A stretch of DNA of 8,963 nucleotides, from positions 1 to 8,963 of the forward strand of contig JAGSPR010000284.1 in NCBI GenBank assembly GCA_018262455.1, given 5' to 3'. Position numbers and translations under genes: made by a program. The notes under the pieces are model-generated. The model searched no databases. It worked only from the letters and a program-made list of their open reading frames with translations, and was not told where the DNA came from. Shown piece after piece: positions 7,030-8,963 of this stretch (positions are counted from its first letter, which is position 1; each line of letters opens with the position of its first letter). This DNA is from Deltaproteobacteria bacterium. GTDB lineage: Bacteria; Myxococcota; Polyangia; Haliangiales; Haliangiaceae.

Positions 7030-7692
7030 GTGCGCGTGGTGGTCACCGGGATGCTGCTGCTGGGGCTCGTCGCGTCCGCCGCTGTGGCGCGTGCCGACGT
7101 CTACTCGTGGACCGACGACGAAGGGGTCGTGCACTTCACGAACCTCAAGCCCCAGGGCGGCAAGTGGAAGAAGGTGCTCGCCTCCGAGCCCGACCGTGGA
7201 TCCAAGGCGAGCGCGCAGCGCGGCAGCTGCGATCGCTGTGACAAGGTGTCCTCGACCGACACCTCGCCCGAGCGCTTCCACCGCTACGATCAGTTCATCC
7301 AGGAGGCGTCCGACCTGTACCGAATCCCGGTGCCGCTGATCCGTGCGGTCATCAAGGTCGAGAGCGATTACGACACGAGGGTGGTGTCCTCGATGGACTG
7401 CAAGGGCCTCATGCAGGTCCATCCGGCCGTCGAGGTCGACATGGGCTCGACCGGCGACATCTTCGACCCGCGGACGAACATCATGACCGGCACGCGGCTG
7501 TTGCGCTGGCTCGCGAACCGGGTCGACGGCGATCTCGTGCTCACGATCGCCGGCTATCATGCCGGACTCGGCTCGCTCGCGAAGTACGGCTACACGGTGC
7601 CGCCGTTCAAGTACACGCGGACGTACCTGAAGATGGTCCTCGACCGTTACTATCAGTACAAGGCCGAAGAGACGCGCACTCGGGCGAAGTAG
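7030..7692 (+). CDS. DUF4124-SLT lytic transglycosylase, secreted
   Basis: A 220-residue protein predicted to cleave the MurNAc-GlcNAc bond of peptidoglycan in the periplasm. A Sec signal peptide (hydrophobic MLLLGLVASAAV, cleavage near AVARA-D23) precedes a DUF4124 segment (DVYSWTDDEGVVHFTN, 23-38), a linker with CDRC (67-70) and an SLT domain (about 83-205). SLT landmarks are the catalytic Glu111 in VIKVESDYD, GLMQVHP (126-132), NIMTGTRLLRWLA (150-162), AGYHAG (174-179; the family's usual YNAG has His here) and KYTRTYLKMVLDRYYQY (194-210). These match the slt70/MltE-type pattern. GTG 7030 is chosen for the signal peptide; ATG 7051 would give a shorter, still plausible one. The FHA gene follows after 17 bp, so the two are probably one operon. 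Activity on peptidoglycan is inferred from the motifs. Confidence 0.9.
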   Translation: MRVVVTGMLLLGLVASAAVARADVYSWTDDEGVVHFTNLKPQGGKWKKVLASEPDRGSKASAQRGSCDRCDKVSSTDTSPERFHRYDQFIQEASDLYRIPVPLIRAVIKVESDYDTRVVSSMDCKGLMQVHPAVEVDMGSTGDIFDPRTNIMTGTRLLRWLANRVDGDLVLTIAGYHAGLGSLAKYGYTVPPFKYTRTYLKMVLDRYYQYKAEETRTRAK

Positions 7693-7709
7693 GGTCGGAG
7701 ACCACGTCG

Positions 7710-8519
7710 ATGCGGCGCTTCGAGGTCAACGAACGCGGACGCGATCCACTGCCCGCGCTGGATCTCGCCGATGCGGCCGTGGTGATCGGCAGTGGCCCGG
7801 GCGCGCGGGTGCGGCTGCCGGCGCAGGTGGCGCGCGAGGCCCACGTGCGGATCGCGGGTGACGGCTGGGTCGCGATCGCGGACGTCGTGGTCGATGGCAA
7901 GCCTCGCTTGGCGGGCGAGGGCGGCGCGATCGGCGATCGCGTGAGCTTCGAGCTCGGAGCCTTCCGGGTGGTCGTCGGACCGGCACCGCGTGATGCAACG
8001 GGGGCTCAGCCGCAGCGCACCGAGAGCCTGGCGCGCGAGCTGCTGCGGGGGCTGCTCGGAGCCAACGCGGCGCCGGCGTTCGAGCTCGTGCAGGGCGCGG
8101 GCGCTGGTAGCCGGCGCGCGCTGCCGCCCCCCGAGGCCACGCTGGTCGTCGGGCGCGGAGACGAAGCGGGGTGGGTGATCCTCGACGAGGATCTGTCGCG
8201 CGAGCATGCCGAGATCCGGCGAGGCTGGGATGGCGTCACGATCCGTGACCTCGGCTCGAAGAATGGCACCTCGGTCGACGGCACACGGATCACGGCCGCG
8301 ACCGTGCTCCACGACGGCGCGCGCATCGTGCTCGGCAACGTGGTGCTCGTGTTCCACGATCCCGCGGAGCGCCATCTGCGCGGCGAGCCGACGAGCGCCG
8401 GGCCATCGCTGCCGCCGCCCGTGCGACCGCGACCGCGCCCGAGCGCGCTGCCGCTCGTGATCGCGGTGGGTGTCGCGGTGCTCGCAGCGGCTGGAGTGGC
8501 GTGGGTGCTGTCGTCCTAG
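7710..8519 (+). CDS. Tail-anchored double-FHA protein
   Basis: A 269-residue cytoplasmic adaptor predicted to bind phosphothreonine on a partner. The second FHA domain (about 145-216) is intact, with VVGRG (146-150), SREHAEI (163-169), DLGSKNGTSVDG (180-191) and the DGARIVLGN strand. The first (about 22-90) keeps the fold pattern (VVIGSG, AREAHVRI, GDRVSF) but lacks the phospho-binding Arg, Ser-Arg-His and Asn, so it is probably degenerate. A linker (91-144) contains a helical ESLARELLRGLLG segment. After a Pro/Arg-rich stretch (231-245) a single hydrophobic helix ends the chain (about 247-267), so the protein should sit in the membrane with the FHA domains in the cytoplasm (N-in topology inferred from this tail-anchor layout). 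ATG 7710 has GGAG at 7697-7700, 9 nt upstream. It is 17 bp downstream of the lytic transglycosylase gene. Natural clients are the Ser/Thr kinases of this genome, including the two in this window. Confidence 0.92.
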   Translation: MRRFEVNERGRDPLPALDLADAAVVIGSGPGARVRLPAQVAREAHVRIAGDGWVAIADVVVDGKPRLAGEGGAIGDRVSFELGAFRVVVGPAPRDATGAQPQRTESLARELLRGLLGANAAPAFELVQGAGAGSRRALPPPEATLVVGRGDEAGWVILDEDLSREHAEIRRGWDGVTIRDLGSKNGTSVDGTRITAATVLHDGARIVLGNVVLVFHDPAERHLRGEPTSAGPSLPPPVRPRPRPSALPLVIAVGVAVLAAAGVAWVLSS

Positions 8520-8559
8520 CACCACCGGCTGGGGCCCCGAGCTGGGCTAGACTGCCGCC

Positions 8560-8963
8560 ATGGACCCGGCATTCTGGCGATCCCGGTGGAGCGAGGGCCG
8601 CATCGGCTTCCACGAGGGTCGGCCCAACACGTTCCTCGAGCGTCACGTGGGTCGGCTTGGCGAGCGCAGGCGCGTGCTCGTCCCGCTGTGCGGCAAGGCC
8701 GAGGATCTGGCGTTCCTCGCCGGGCGCGGCCACCTCGTCATCGGCATCGAGCTGGTCGAGGACGCCGTGCGCGCGTTCTTCGACGAGCACGGGATCGTGC
8801 CCGAGATCGCGCGCCACGGCGACCACGTCGCCTATCGCGCGGGCCCGATCACGATCTTTGCCGGCGACTGCTTCACGACGACGCCGCAGCTCGTCGGCCC
8901 GCTCGACGCACTCTACGACCGCGCTGCCCTGATCGCGCTCCCTGCCGAGCTGCGGGCCCGCTA
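8560..8963 (+). CDS. tpm: Thiopurine S-methyltransferase (3' end cut by window)
   Basis: Uses SAM to methylate thiopurines and, in bacteria, selenium and tellurium oxyanion metabolites, so it may serve metalloid or xenobiotic detoxification in the cytoplasm. The 134 visible codons show family hallmarks: an N-terminal FWRSRWSEGRIGFHEG (5-20), motif I VLVPLCGKAEDLAFLAGRGH (39-58), GIELVEDAVRAFFDE (62-76), GDCF (102-105) and the acidic/active-site run LYDRAALIALPAELRARY at the edge. The protein normally has about 210-240 residues, so roughly a third lies beyond the window. ATG 8560 is the first start in frame and the N-terminus aligns with the family; no Shine-Dalgarno is seen. It begins 40 bp after the FHA gene and may be read through from it, though function gives no reason to link them. 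Confidence 0.9.
   Translation, partial: MDPAFWRSRWSEGRIGFHEGRPNTFLERHVGRLGERRRVLVPLCGKAEDLAFLAGRGHLVIGIELVEDAVRAFFDEHGIVPEIARHGDHVAYRAGPITIFAGDCFTTTPQLVGPLDALYDRAALIALPAELRAR

Noticed and set aside
5855..7339. A 494-codon open plus-strand frame covering most of nadB and running into the SLT gene.
   Set aside because: The minus strand encodes a complete NadB with active-site residues; the plus frame has no domain and ends inside the SLT gene in a different frame.
8525..8545. Imperfect stem between the FHA gene and tpm.
   Set aside because: Six pairs including one G-U and no T-tract; not a convincing terminator.
1..8963. A defence system, prophage, insertion sequence or CRISPR array.
   Set aside because: No transposase, integrase, Cas, nuclease or toxin-antitoxin-like product and no repeat array is visible in any region.

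Overview
The window is about 9 kb of very GC-rich bacterial chromosome with tightly packed genes on both strands. The two Hanks-type Ser/Thr protein kinases (one with the catalytic loop HRDVSPHN, the other a six-helix membrane kinase), an FHA-domain protein, poorly characterised lipoproteins and scarce Shine-Dalgarno sites together suggest a myxobacterium-like member of the Myxococcota. This is inferred from gene style only; there is no rRNA or other taxonomic marker here.

Layout, left to right. (1) 1-615, minus: a SirB1/transglutaminase-like family protein, cut by the left edge. (2) 673-1854, plus, divergent from it: a soluble Ser/Thr kinase. (3) 1871-3703, minus, convergent with (2) across 16 bp: a second Ser/Thr kinase with a six-helix membrane C-terminus. 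(4) 3844-4569, minus, upstream of (3): a lipoprotein built from two NTF2-like repeats. (5) 4570-4872: a 303-bp gene-free stretch with a perfect minus-strand intrinsic terminator and, further away, a hairpin framed by an 8-bp direct repeat. (6) 4873-5250, minus: a small lipoprotein with a carboxypeptidase-regulatory-like beta-sandwich. (7) 5387-6985, minus: L-aspartate oxidase NadB. (8) 7030-7692, plus, divergent from nadB: a secreted DUF4124 plus SLT-type lytic transglycosylase. (9) 7710-8519, plus, 17 bp downstream: a tail-anchored protein with one intact and one degenerate FHA domain. (10) 8560 to the right edge, plus: thiopurine S-methyltransferase, cut by the window end.

How the parts may work together: the two kinases and the FHA protein could form a phospho-Thr signalling set. 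The FHA protein is co-directional with a periplasmic peptidoglycan lyase, as often seen where FHA proteins are tied to envelope control. nadB and tpm look like ordinary metabolic or detoxification genes. I see no mobile element, CRISPR array, tRNA, rRNA or defence system. The signals most worth following are the terminator hairpin just upstream of the NTF2-like lipoprotein with no room for a promoter between them, the repeat-flanked hairpin at 4770-4803, the membrane kinase's C-terminal domain and the FHA/lytic transglycosylase pair.
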